From the NCBI GenBank assembly GCA_035236585.1, contig CP141128.1, positions 34,020,684 to 34,084,683 of the forward strand: 64,000 bases of DNA. Direction: 5' to 3'. The stretch is from Warburgia ugandensis (lineage: Eukaryota; Streptophyta; Magnoliopsida; Canellales; Canellaceae). Under the pieces are notes generated by a model. It worked only from the letters and a program-made list of their open reading frames with translations, ran no database searches and was not told the origin of the DNA. The position numbers were made by a program, and so were the translations under genes. Below are positions 36,780 through 47,444 of the stretch, one piece after another. Numbering within the stretch: position 1 is the first letter of the stretch; every line of letters begins with the position of its first letter.

Positions 36780-37930
36780 GTGTGAAAAGAAAGGATTTGT
36801 TAAGGGTACAGATGGGGGCATACGTTTTCAGGAGAGATTGGTGGTTCCTTCAAATAAATGTTTGAGAAAGGAATTGATACAAGAAGCCCATCAGTCAAAT
36901 TTTTCCATACACCCTGGAGGTACAAAGATGTATCAAGATTTAAAAAGAAACTTTTGGTGGGAAGGCATGAAGAGAGAAATAGGAGAATTTGTGGCTAAAT
37001 GTCTAAATTGTCAACAAGTAAAGGCTGAACACCAAAGACCAGCTAGAATGTTACAAACATTGGAACTTCCAGAATGGAAATGGGACAATATCACTGTGCA
37101 TTTTGTAGTGGGATTGCCAAGGACAAGGGCAGGCCATGACATGATTTGGGTGGTTGTAGATAGGCTAACAAAGTCAGCACATTTCCTTCCAATTAGACAA
37201 AACCAATCAGTTGACAGTCTGGCTAAGTTATTCATCAAAGAAATAGTATGACTTCACGAGATTCCACTATCCATTATCTTGGATAGGGATGGAAGATTTA
37301 CTTCGAGATGTTGAAAGAGTGTGCAACAAGCTTTGGGAACCTCACTTAAACTCAGTACAGCATTTCACCCTCAAACAGATGGTCAATTAGAAGGGACTAT
37401 TCAAACCTTAGAAGATATGTTGAGGGCATGTGCATTAGATTAGAAAGGGAGTTGGGATGAACATCTTCCTTTGGTAGAATTTGCATATAACAACAGTTTT
37501 CAGGCAAGTATTGGTATGACACCATATGAAGCATTGTATGGACGGCGATGTCGATTACCAACTTGTTGGAGTGAAGTTGGAGAAAGAAAGCTGATAAAGT
37601 TAGAACTAGTGGAACAATGTGTAGACAAGGTCAAATTGATACAGAAGAGGTTATTAACAGCACACAGTCAACAAAAGAGTTACACAGATAAAAGACGTAG
37701 AAACCTGGAATTTGATGTGGGGGAGCACGTATTTCTAAAGGTATCACCTGTCAAAGGAGTAATGAGGTTTGGAAGCAAAGGAAAACTTAGTCCTAGATTC
37801 ATTGGTCCATTTGAAATCTTAGAAAGAGTTGGTCGAGTGGCCTACAAATTAGCCTTACCACCTAAACTCTCAAAAATACATAGTGTCTTTCATGTGTCTA
37901 TGCTAAGGAAATACCTCCAAGACGACACTC
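36780..37930 (+). mobile_element. Integrase region A
   Basis: HHCC zinc finger near 36885-37015 (EAHQSNFSIHPG ... CLNCQQVK), catalytic-core phrases WKWDNITV.F near 37075, LDRDGRFTS near 37280-37305 and a QTDGQ segment near 37375, then GPFEILERVG.VAYKL and HVSMLRKYL of the GPF/Y module near 37805-37915. Broken. Confidence 0.85.
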
Positions 37931-37989
37931 ATGTACTTCAAAGGGTGCCAGAAGAGCTAAAGCCTGACCTAACCTTCGAAGAGAAGGCA

Positions 37990-38136
37990 ATGCGAATTCT
38001 GGATCACAAGGAACAGAAGTTAAGAACTAAAAGCATTCCATTAGTCGAAGTCCTATGGCAACATCACTCTGCTGAGGAAGACATGTGGGAAACGGAAGTA
38101 GAAATGAGGAAGACATACCCTAGTTTGTTTGAGTAA
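37990..38136 (+). mobile_element. Chromodomain A
   Basis: RILDHKEQKLRTKSIPLVEV followed by LWQHHSAEEDMWETEVEMR and SLFE. This is the C-terminal chromodomain of plant chromovirus integrases, which tethers integration to marked heterochromatin. Type II pattern as in Tekay rather than the CR motif of centromeric CRM elements, by my reading. Confidence 0.8.
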
Positions 38137-38172
38137 GTATTGTATTACAAATTTCGAGGACGAAATGATTTT

Positions 38173-38184
38173 AAGGGAGGAAGA
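38173..38184 (+). other. Polypurine tract A
   Basis: aagggaggaaga directly before the LTR start TGTAATAACCC. It primes plus-strand synthesis. The matching tract for region B is aaggggggaaga at 47481-47492. Confidence 0.85.
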
Positions 38185-38750
38185 TTGTAATAACCCAATT
38201 TTTGTAATTGATTGAGAAAAATCAATAAAGTTTGAGTTTCAGATATTTTGGGCTGAAATATTAGGGTTATTTAGAATATACTTTTTATAGTACAATCAAA
38301 TAATAAGACATGTAAAATTGAAATTAAACTTAGCAAACCCTTTAAAATGACTATAAGCACGACAAATTCTGAATTCGGACGAAAAATCCTTAAGTTTCTT
38401 CATTTCTTAGATAAAAGGGTAAAATAGTAATTTTACCAAAAATTCAAAACATGAGAAATCAAAATTTAGAATATACTAAGAAATACGAATCCAATGCCAC
38501 TAAGTACACTAAAATCTGAGATCATGGGAATAAAACCCAAAATTTTATACATAAATGGCAAAACGGTCTTTTTACACCATGTGGGGCCCACAAGGGACCC
38601 AAAAATGAATCTTATGAGCAGCCGACATGAAGTCATGGGTCAACAAACACTAGCTGATCTTGGGGAAGAAAAATGGAGCATGGGAGACTTTCATGCTATT
38701 TAATAATAAAAAATTAAATATTATAATCATGAAAAAAAGACTCAAATGCC

Positions 38751-38758
38751 TATAAATA
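38751..38758 (+). promoter_or_regulatory. TATA box (TATAAATA) of shared LTR
   Basis: TATAAATA 565 bp into the LTR, followed by 'caatcccaaaaaccctcc' and a pyrimidine-rich leader. The same box lies at 48112-48119 in the 3' LTR. With the AATAAAA signal ~3.9 kb downstream, the predicted R region would be unusually long, unless the leader is spliced. Confidence 0.6.
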
Positions 38759-39359
38759 CAATCCCAAAAACCCTCCAAAAATGCTCATAAAATCTGCACA
38801 AAATTTTCTTCACTCTCCCTGAAAAATTAGACCTGGATCCCTCCCCAAAACCCCAAAATTTTCCAAAGATATCTTTCTTTTTAATTTCTTTTTCTTTTTA
38901 GATTGGAACAAGAGACCTAAAATCAATTAGGCGCTCTATTTCATATCGGATTTCATGAATTTCACCGTACAAAACTTCCCACCATATCCATTCTACAAAA
39001 CCCCCAAAGCAATTTCAAGATCCAACAATTCAAACAATGGGAATTTGCAAGAAAGGTGCATCTTAGGCCATATCTTCATCAACAAGGTATTCTTTTTTAA
39101 ACTGCGCATATAACCAAGGTTTTTTCTCCAATCAGGTAGGTGGGAATACTTTCTATAGATGTTTAATACTAGTTTATATAATTTTTAGTTTATTGTAATT
39201 TATTTTGATGATAAAAAAGTTAAAAATAAAGTAATAACAGAACCCTTAATTCATGATTATAGAGTGCTCAGATAAAATTTTTGACTGCACCAATAGATCT
39301 AGAAGGGTCCAAAACCCTTAGGGTAGAATTTTCACAATGATCAGAGAAGGTTTGGTCCC

Positions 39360-39560
39360 TCAATTGAGAAGGGATTGATTGGACGGTCCAAACGGACTGT
39401 CTGATCTCCCGATCAGACGGACGACATCCCGCACGCGTCCATGGATGCCCCGTGAGGGCGCTTCCACATTTCATCGAAGCGGACGCGCCCGACGAACCGA
39501 ATGCGTTTCGTCTGACTAATCTAGGCCATCCATTCGTTGGGCCCAGAAAAAATCCAGGCC
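39360..39560 (+). other. GC- and CpG-richer zone in LTR
   Basis: Includes 'cggacgacatcccgcacgcg' and 'gcggacgcgcccgacgaacc' in otherwise AT-rich LTR. Its counterpart at 48720-48895 is where a solo LTR inserted. No reading frame of note. Confidence 0.6.
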
Positions 39561-41203
39561 CTATGAAGGACTGTGAACTTCCAGATCCAATTTCGGAGTC
39601 ATCTGAATTCCAAATTAAGATCGGAAAGAAGCTATGGAAAGCTTAAAACCTCTATTTTATGATGAAATGATAAAATGGACATAATATTCAGTAAACTTTT
39701 TGTATTAAAGAAACAAATTTCTAATTACCTAGATCTTCAAGATCTGAGATGATCAGATCTTGAAAATATGTTTTACTAATGATATACTATTGAAATAAAG
39801 TGATATCTATGGTTTATTTGAAAATATATGAGATATATTAAGGGATCTACCCATTATGGTAGAAAACCCCTAAAAATACAAAGGGACCCACTTGATCAAT
39901 GAGATCATGTGTGATCAGATCCTTGGGATGGATAAAACGAATGTTGATATAATGAAATCCAAGAAATCATGGATGGATTATGACAAAAATGGATCAATAT
40001 GGTCTTTGGACCTTAATAAAGAAAATCCCCTAAATATAACTAATACCCTTAATCAAAGGAAAAGATCTAAGATCTAATGGTTGGATGATAAGTAAAGGTT
40101 TCTAAAAATGTTAATGTAATTAGTTTCATTTTATATAATAGCATGCTAGTATAACATTTAGAATTTAGCATGATATGTGATTTCATTGTTGCAAGATTTA
40201 ATTATCTTAGGGGCACTTTTGTATGATTTCATGCCATTCTAACCTAGGACAATGCTAGAATTTAATATAAGTTTATACTAAAGTATGAGATTATACCTTA
40301 AGTCCATGTTAGTTTAAATTGAGTTATTAAGGTATATAAGTTGGAAATCATGTTAGAGTAATTTTAAGTACCTTGTCTCATTATCATTAAATGTTAAATT
40401 ATGTAGTTTTATGCTTTGAATTTATAATTCATTTATGGTTAATTGTTATTAGTAGATCTATTTGTTATGAGATAAAGAGCATAAAACATAAAAAATGTAT
40501 TCTAATGAGAAAGTAGAGTTTCATGACACAAATAAGAATGGAGTACTTTGGACTTAATTAGTAAGGGCTATAGTTAGTAGGACAATATAAGGATTATCAA
40601 ATCCTTGGCCCAAACTAGGAGAGGAATAATAAACCCCATGAATGACATTATAAATATTCATGGACTTAATTAAAATCCATTAGAATGAGTATTTAGGGTA
40701 AACATGCTTATAGGAACCTTATGAAAGGTTGAGCTATGGTCATTCTAGTGAATGATGAACATAGTGGTTAAGGAGGTTATCTAATAGAGCCTCACCCTTC
40801 CCCTCCCTTCCGTTGACATTTGTGAGGCCTAAATGACTCCTTACATGAAGATTGAAGTAACCACTTTGTGTTCACCCATTCAGCTAGTAAGCCTTAGCCA
40901 ATTGGAAATAAGATGAGCAGTCTAGATTTAGGCTTGAATAAGTTACCTTCAACCAGCACATTAACTGGTTGAATAATAATAACAAGAGCATAAAAGGTTA
41001 GTAAATTACCTAACCCTAATAAAAATAGTAAGTAAGATAAGGATGATCAAACAAGATCCATTAGATCTTGGATGATCAAGAACAATAAGAATAAGAATAC
41101 TAAATTGTACTTAGTATGCATGTTTATTAGTATGCTTTATTATAGTTCATTAGATTAGATAATCCAAACCCTTGATCAAAGATAATTCAAGGAAGAAAAC
41201 CAA

Positions 41204-41226
41204 GATCATCCCCCATAGGGATGATC
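41204..41226 (+). other. Second LTR hairpin (GATCATCCC/GGGATGATC)
   Basis: Nine-bp arms around a 5-nt loop (CCATA), about 1.65 kb before the LTR end. Counterparts: 31887-31909 (GATCATCCT/AGGATGATC), 54996-55018 (GATCATCCT/GGGATGATC, a T-G pair), 29284-29306, 50410-50432 (minus LTR) and, less perfect, 2538-2560. The ninth pair is T-A, C-G or T-G. Confidence 0.75.
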
Positions 41227-42414
41227 CAATAACTGAACTTAGATCAAAGAAGAACTAGATGACAAATGATCTAAGACCTTGATCTTTATCAACATGGGTC
41301 TATTGTCAATCAATGGATCTATGAAAGATCAAGATTAAGGAAATGGACACGCAAAGACTTAAAGATAGAAAAATACTTGGATATGAATGATCCAAAGATC
41401 ATTCTAAACATCAGATCTAGTGATCAATAGGATGGTTCATAATTTATATATTGACAATACGTATGGATGTACAGATCATATACATTAGTCAGGATCATGG
41501 AAAATTTGGGGACAAGAGATCAATCCTTAAAGGTAGGAGGATTTGATGAATGCATTTACATGAGATATACATGATTGTACTCATGATCTTATGTTGACAA
41601 GAATAATGTTAATACTTGTATTAAATCTCTTGAAAACCTTATGATCCAACCAAACACATATAAGATGGTTAAGGACTAAACTATAAGTCAATAGGGAACT
41701 AGAAAATATTTCAACCCCTATGTAAACAGACATATGGTCAGATATATATAAAATCTATTTTACATACAAGCTTGGAGGCTTGTGAGTTTGTTTTAATAGG
41801 CATAAGCCTAGGGGAATGCTATTGCTAGAGGAGTTACGAGGGTTTGGCCACCCGCTCTGTGAAATTTGATGATATGATGATACCTTGCCCAATGAGAAGC
41901 TAAAAGTCGGGTGGTGGCAATGATGGGAAGGCCACCACTGTGAAAATCTTGCCCCCCCATACGGGCAGTGGAATAATATTTTCCACCGTGGTATCAGTTG
42001 TGAACAAGGCAGTTATCTGAGCACGCTAGTACGGATCAGACTGCAGCATAGCAACCTTTCTGATTATTTTGCACTATGATGCATATGAGAATAGGCATAG
42101 TGAAATGCCTTATGTTGCAGCATAATGAAATGCTAGGTAATTGTATATTACCAATATTTCCCAAGGAAAATTCCCAATATAAGATTAGCTGAAATACTAA
42201 ATTGTCAAAATGAAGAGAATTGATCAGCTTAGTTGGGAATGATATTTGACTATTTTCACAAATTTAACTAGTTTACCCATGAAGGGTATGTATGTATATA
42301 GATATACATAACTTACAAAGTAAAGAGTATGTTTAAGGATAATGAGATTATGAAGTATTGGAATTACCTTATCAATTATTATGCTTTTTGAATTCTCTAC
42401 CAAGCATTGCTTGC

Positions 42415-42443
42415 TGAGATATTGTAAATTTTGCAATATCTCA
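42415..42443 (+). other. LTR hairpin, common stem, in shared LTR
   Basis: TGAGATATTG, loop 'taaattttg', CAATATCTCA. Preceded by 'ctaccaagcattgcttgc' and followed by 'gatacaggga'. Starts 434 bp before the LTR 3' end. Confidence 0.85.
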
Positions 42444-42851
42444 GATACAGGGAAGGAGAGTTAGGAGCTGAAGACGATAAAAGACATGAAGAGAATAATC
42501 TTCAAGGTATACCCTTGAAGACATGTATTTTTCTTTGTTGAGAGTTTTATTGTATGGTGAGCTTGAGTTTTGGATTATGTAATTTGGACAAGTACTGTAA
42601 TAGATTTGGCTATACTGTGAACCACTGGATGGATCCTGGAATTTAATAAAAGAATATTCCTTCAATGGAATTTTATTTTGTACACAAATTGTACTTATGT
42701 TATGTATGAAGTGGTGACTTGGGTTTTCAAAATAAGTTCTAAAGAAAAGAATTTCCACTGCTTTGTTTTGTGAAAAACTTTTACACTCATAAGGGCCCTG
42801 CCTTTCAAAATACTTTACAAATCATGTTACAAAAACTCGGGTCATCACAGT

Positions 42852-42863
42852 TGGTATCAGAGC
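42852..42863 (+). other. Primer-binding site B (tRNA-iMet)
   Basis: TGGTATCAGAGC, identical to the standard plant LTR-retrotransposon primer site complementary to the 3' end of initiator-Met tRNA, two bases after the LTR. Confidence 0.95.
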
Positions 42864-42979
42864 GATTCATCCAGTCACAGTATAGTACAAATATGTCCAA
42901 AGGAGAGATTATAATCCAAGTCTAGATTAAGATAGAAGTAGTTATATAGAGGACTGATAGAATTTTGGTTTATGAGCAG

Positions 42980-44070
42980 ATGCCACCAAAGAGAGTCACA
43001 AGGGAGACAGTTCAAAATACTCTGGACGACAATATGGAGAGAGTAACCGTGAGTAATATGGAAGAAATGATGACAAGGATGTTAAAGAACCTCCTTCCTC
43101 ACCTACAACAAACCCAAGGTTCATCACCTCCTGTAGAAATACCAAGTACGTAGGCTCAGGCTTAGCCTGAGGTGAGACATGCTACACCACCACTAGCTGC
43201 TCCCACACTAGGACAAGGACAATCTTCCCTTGTACCAAGTGAAGAAGTTGGAAAATCCCCATTAGCACTAGAAAAAGTTGACAAAATGATGGAGAGATTT
43301 CAAAAGAGGACTACAATGTATGATGGCAAGGGTGAAGCTGAAAAGGCTGAAGAATGGATATATGAAGTTGAAAAGACATTTAGTGCACTACGTACTCCTT
43401 CAGAGTTGAAGGTGAAATTTGCCACATACTTATTCAAACAAGAAGTTGCATTTTGGTAGAGATCAGCTAACGACACCTTCTTCTCAAATTCTGAAGATAC
43501 TACATAGGAAGAATTTCAGGAAGTATTCAACCATAGATATTTTCCTTCTCATGTACAACAAAGGAAGTTGATAGAGTTTTTAGACCTAAAGCAAGGGAAT
43601 ATGTCGGTGGTGGACTATGATAACAAGTTCACACAACTAAGGAGATTCACGACTCATGTGTGTGACACTGAAACACACACCGTGGATCGATTCATTGAAG
43701 GGCTACACCCAAGGCTGAAAATAAAGGTGCTAGGTACTAAACCCACTACCTTGGCAGACTATGTGGAAATGGCCTCCAAGTTTGAAAATGAGTACAAAAA
43801 GGGTCAAATTACCAAGTTTAGTGGAAGACGAAACAATAACCCAAGGCCTTTCTAAAAGACTAAAAGACCTTAGAACAATTTTAAGCCTCAAAGAAATCAA
43901 AAGAACAATGCACCAAGGCCAAATAGACAGCCATGGCCAAGATGTAGAAAATTTCACCAAGGTAATATCTGCCCACGACCTATACAACAGCAACCACAAC
44001 GATTTCCAATCAAGTGCCACAATTGTGGGGAGTATGGACATGTCGCCGCCCACTGTATCAAACCGTTGGT
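42980..44070 (+). mobile_element. gag region B
   Basis: From the ATG of MPPKRVTRETVQ. Contains 'MMERFQKRTTMYDGKGEAEK', 'FLDLKQGNMSVVDYDNKFTQ' and 'DRFIEGLHPRLKIKVLG', then a zinc knuckle (KCHNCGEYGHVAAHC) at about 44015-44056. Broken. Confidence 0.85.
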
Positions 44071-44079
44071 AGTTGGGAA

Positions 44080-44640
44080 AGCAAAACTAGAAACTGCTCC
44101 TCGACACTAAGGAAGGGTCTTCGTCGTCACTGACGGCCAAGCTGGACCATCCAATGCGGTAATTGAAGGTACACTAGTTGTAGCAGACAATTATGCCAAA
44201 GTACTGTTTGATTCTGGATCTACGCATTCCGTTATATCTTGTGAATTTGCATATAGTATACAACTATCAGTGAAAAACTTGGGATTTGAACTAGATGTAA
44301 CAACTCCAGTTGGAAAAACAGTTAAAATACAAGAATACTTATGCAATGTACCTCTAGAAGTATTGGGCAAAAGAATGGACATAGACCTCATTTTATTGAA
44401 CATGGAGGATTTTGACATCATACTGGGTATGGACTGGTTAACAAAATACTGGGTAGTTATAGATTGTCATAAGAAGAAACTCACATTTAGTATACTAGGG
44501 GAGAAAGTATTAATACTGTATGAGAAACACAATGACTTAGGCAAATCCATCATCTCAGCTATGAGGGCAGTCAAGCATATGTCCAAGGGGTGTCAGGCAT
44601 TTCTAGCAGCAGTGGTTTCCTTAGATGTTGAACAGCCCAG
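44080..44640 (+). mobile_element. Protease region B
   Basis: Retropepsin motif LFDSGSTHS at about 44204-44230, then LILLNMEDFDIILGMDWL near 44385-44440. Cleaves the polyprotein in an active element; here part of a fossil. Confidence 0.8.
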
Positions 44641-44654
44641 GATAACAGAAATTG

Positions 44655-45540
44655 AAGTGGTCAGGGATTTCCAAGATGTTTTTCCTGAAGAACTACCAGG
44701 GTTACCCCCACACCGAGAAATTGAATTTTTCATTGAAGTAATTCCTGGTACAACTCCAATTTCTAAAGCACCTTATAGGATGGCCCCAGCAAAGTTGAAA
44801 GAGTAAAAAGCACAATTGCAAGAATTGTTAGAAAAAGGGTTTGTTAGACCAAGTAGTTCACCATGGGGAGCGAGCACCAGTAATATTTGTGAAGAAGAAT
44901 GATGGGTCAATGAGATTATGCATCCATTATCGAATGTTGAACAGTGTCACGGTGAAAAATAGGTATCCCTTACCTGGCATTGATGATCTCTTTGATCAAC
45001 TCCAATCTGCTAAGGTCTTTTCTAAAATTGACCTTAGATGAGGATATCATCAATTACATATTAAGTATGAAGACATACCGAAGTCAGCATTCAGAACTCA
45101 ATATGGGCATTACAAGTTTCTAGTCATGTCTTTTGGGCTGACCAATGCACCAGCAGTGTTTATGGATTTGATGAATAGAATCTTCAAAGAAGTTTTGGAT
45201 AAATTTGTGATTGTATTTATCGATGATTTACTGATTTACTCTACCAGTATCAAAGAACATAAAGAACACTTACGAATCATACTAAATACCCTCAGAACAC
45301 ATAAACTATTTGGTAAATTTAGTAAGTGTGAATTCTGGTTGGAGAAGGTCAAATTTTTAGGTCATGTAATTTCCAAGAATGGAGTAGAAGTGGACCCCAC
45401 CAAGATTGAAGCAGTAATGAATTGGGAGAAACCTAAAACAGTAACAGAAATACGTAGTTTTCTTGGACTAGCAGGATACTACTATAGATTCATTCAAGGG
45501 TTCTCTCGTCTAGCTCTTCCTATGACTTCCTTGACAAGAA
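44655..45540 (+). mobile_element. Reverse transcriptase region B
   Basis: [20 protein letters not shown] near 44680, [12 protein letters not shown] near 44970, [19 protein letters not shown] near 45129 and the catalytic FIDDLLIYS at about 45216-45242, followed by [19 protein letters not shown] and [13 protein letters not shown]. Clear Ty3-type RT. Broken. Confidence 0.9.
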
Positions 45541-45629
45541 AGGGGCTACAAATCACTTGGTCAGAAGAATGTGAAAATAGTTTTCAAGAGCTAAAGAAGA
45601 GGTTAACTACAACACTAATATTGACTTTG

Positions 45630-46010
45630 CTAGCTGGGAGTGGGGGATATGAAATATACTGTGATGCTTCAGGCAAAGGGTTAGGAGGTGTGTTGATGCA
45701 AAATGGGAAGGTCATTGCTTATGCTTCTAGACAATTGAAGAAACATGAAATAAATTACCCAATACATGGCCTAAAATTGGCAGCTGTAGTTTTTGCATTG
45801 AAAATTTGGAGACATTATTTGTATGGAGAAAAATTCAATGTATTTACAGATAATAAGAGTCTCAAATACATCTTCACTCAGGCTGATTTGAATATGAGAC
45901 AAAGAAGATGGATAGAGTATATCAAAGACTACGATTTTGCCATCCTACACCATCCTGGAAAGGCAAATGTAATAGCTGATGCATTAAGTAGACAACTAAG
46001 AGCTCTACTC
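45630..46010 (+). mobile_element. RNase H region B
   Basis: [19 protein letters not shown] near 45655, [32 protein letters not shown] and [15 protein letters not shown] near 45847, then [16 protein letters not shown] near 45950. Lies in frame with the end of RT over a long stretch. Confidence 0.85.
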
Positions 46011-46084
46011 ACAAACATCACAATTAAATCAGCTTTTGTAGAAAGAGTCCTTAAAGCCCAAGAACAAGATACAACAACTCAGGA

Positions 46085-47230
46085 ATTGTGTGAAAAGAAA
46101 GAATTTGTTAAGGGTACAGATGGGGGCATACGTTTTCAGGAGAGATTGGTGGTTCCTTCAAATAAATGTCTGAGAAAGGAATTGATACAAGAAGCCCATC
46201 AATCAATGTTTTCTATACACCTTGAAGGTACAAAGATGTATGAAGATTTAAAAAGAAACTTTTGGTGGGAAGGCATGAAGAGAGAAATAGGAGAATTTGT
46301 GGCTAAATGTCTAAATTGTCAACAAGTAAAGGCTGAACAGCAAAGACCAGCTGGAATGTTACAAACATTGGAACTTCCAGAATGGAAATGGGACAATATC
46401 ACTATGGATTTTGTAGTGGGATTGCCAAGGACCTGGGCAGGCCGTGACATGATTTGAGTGGTTATAGATAGGCTAACAAAGTCAGCACATGTCCTTCCAA
46501 TTAGACAAAACCAATTAGTTGATAGTCTGGCTAAGTTATACATCAAAGAAATAGAAAGACTTCATGGGATTCCACTATCCATTATCTTAGATAGGGATGG
46601 AAGATTTACTTCGAGATGTTGGAAGAGTGTACAACAAGCCTTGGGAACCTCACTTAAACTCAGTATAGCATTTCACCCTCAAACAGATGGCCAATCAGAA
46701 AGGACTATTCAAACCTTAGAAGATATGTTGAGAGCATGTGCATTAGATTGGAAAGGGAGTTGGGATGAACATCTTCGTTTGGTAGAACTTGCATATAACA
46801 ATAGTTTTCAAGCAAGTATTAGTATGGCACCATATGAAGCATTGTCTGGACGGCCATGTCGATCACCAACCTATTGGTGTAAAGTTGGAGAAAGAAAGCT
46901 GGTAAAGTTAGAACTAGTGGAACAATGTGCAGACAAGGTCAGATTGATACAGAAGAGGTTGTTAACAGCACACAGTCGACAAAAGAGTTACGCAGATAAA
47001 AGACGTAGAAACCTGGAATTTGATGTGGGGGAGAACGTATTTCTAAAGGTATCACCTGTCAAAGGAGTAATGAGGTTTGGAAGCAAAGGAAAACTTAGTC
47101 CTAGAGTCATTGGTCCATTTGAAATCTTAGAAAGAGTTGGTCTAGTGGCCTACAAATTAGCCTTACCACCCCAACTCTCAGAAATACATGGTGTCTTTCA
47201 TGTGTCTATGCTAAGGAAATACCTCCAAGA
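46085..47230 (+). mobile_element. Integrase region B
   Basis: Zinc finger with the [13 protein letters not shown] histidines near 46190-46225 and CLNCQQVK near 46309; core phrases [15 protein letters not shown] near 46385, LDRDGRFTSRCWKSVQQALG near 46587, FHPQTDGQSERTIQTLEDML near 46672-46730; then GPFEILERVGLVAYKLALP near 47113. The D, D and E positions of the catalytic triad are visible. Broken element. Confidence 0.9.
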
Positions 47231-47297
47231 CGACACTCATGTACTTCAAAGGGTGCCAGAAGAGCTAAAGCCTAACCTAACCTTCAAAGAGAAGGCA

Positions 47298-47444
47298 ATA
47301 CATATTCTGGATCGCAAGGAACAGAAGTTAAGAACTAAAAGCATTCCATTAGTCGAAGTCCTATGGCAACATCACTTTGTTGAGGAGGCCACGTGGGAAA
47401 CGGAAGTAGAAATGAGGAAGACCCACCCTAGTTTGTTTGAGTAA
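47298..47444 (+). mobile_element. Chromodomain B
   Basis: HILDRKEQKLRTKSIPLVEV, LWQHHFVEEATWETEVEMRK, then SLFE and the end of the pol frame about 50 bp before the LTR. The aromatic and acidic pattern is the chromovirus chromodomain. Confidence 0.85.

Larger units (their letters stand above)
33540..38185 (+). mobile_element. Chromovirus internal region A (Tekay/Del-like, broken)
   Basis: Ty3/gypsy internal region between the partial LTR and the shared LTR. Parts in order: primer site, gag with zinc knuckle, protease, reverse transcriptase, RNase H, integrase with GPF module, chromodomain, polypurine tract. The C-terminal chromodomain, initiator-Met primer site and very long LTRs point to the Tekay (Del) clade of plant chromoviruses. 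It is a fossil with roughly ten breaks in its coding region and cannot be expressed as a whole. Closely similar to internal region B (about 95% by eye). Confidence 0.9.
38186..42849 (+). repeat. Complete 4,664-bp LTR shared by internal regions A and B
   Basis: Begins TGTAATAACCC after the polypurine tract of A and ends 'gtcatcaca' before the primer site of B, so it is at once the 3' LTR of A and the 5' LTR of B. In order: TATA box (38751), C/T-rich leader to about 38960, GC-richer zone (39360-39560), GATC-rich tract with the GATCATCC hairpin (41204-41226), the 'taccttgcccaatgagaagc' / 'taaaagtcgggtggtggcaa' block near 41880, TGAG/CTCA hairpin (42415-42443), 'gtgaaccactggatgg' near 42616 and AATAAAA near 42644. 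The short open frames are not conserved as proteins. Confidence 0.9.

Noticed and set aside
42415-42443. A microRNA precursor from the TGAG/CTCA inverted repeat
   Set aside because: Arms are only about 8-14 bp, too short for a plant miRNA duplex; location and conservation fit an LTR structural element better.
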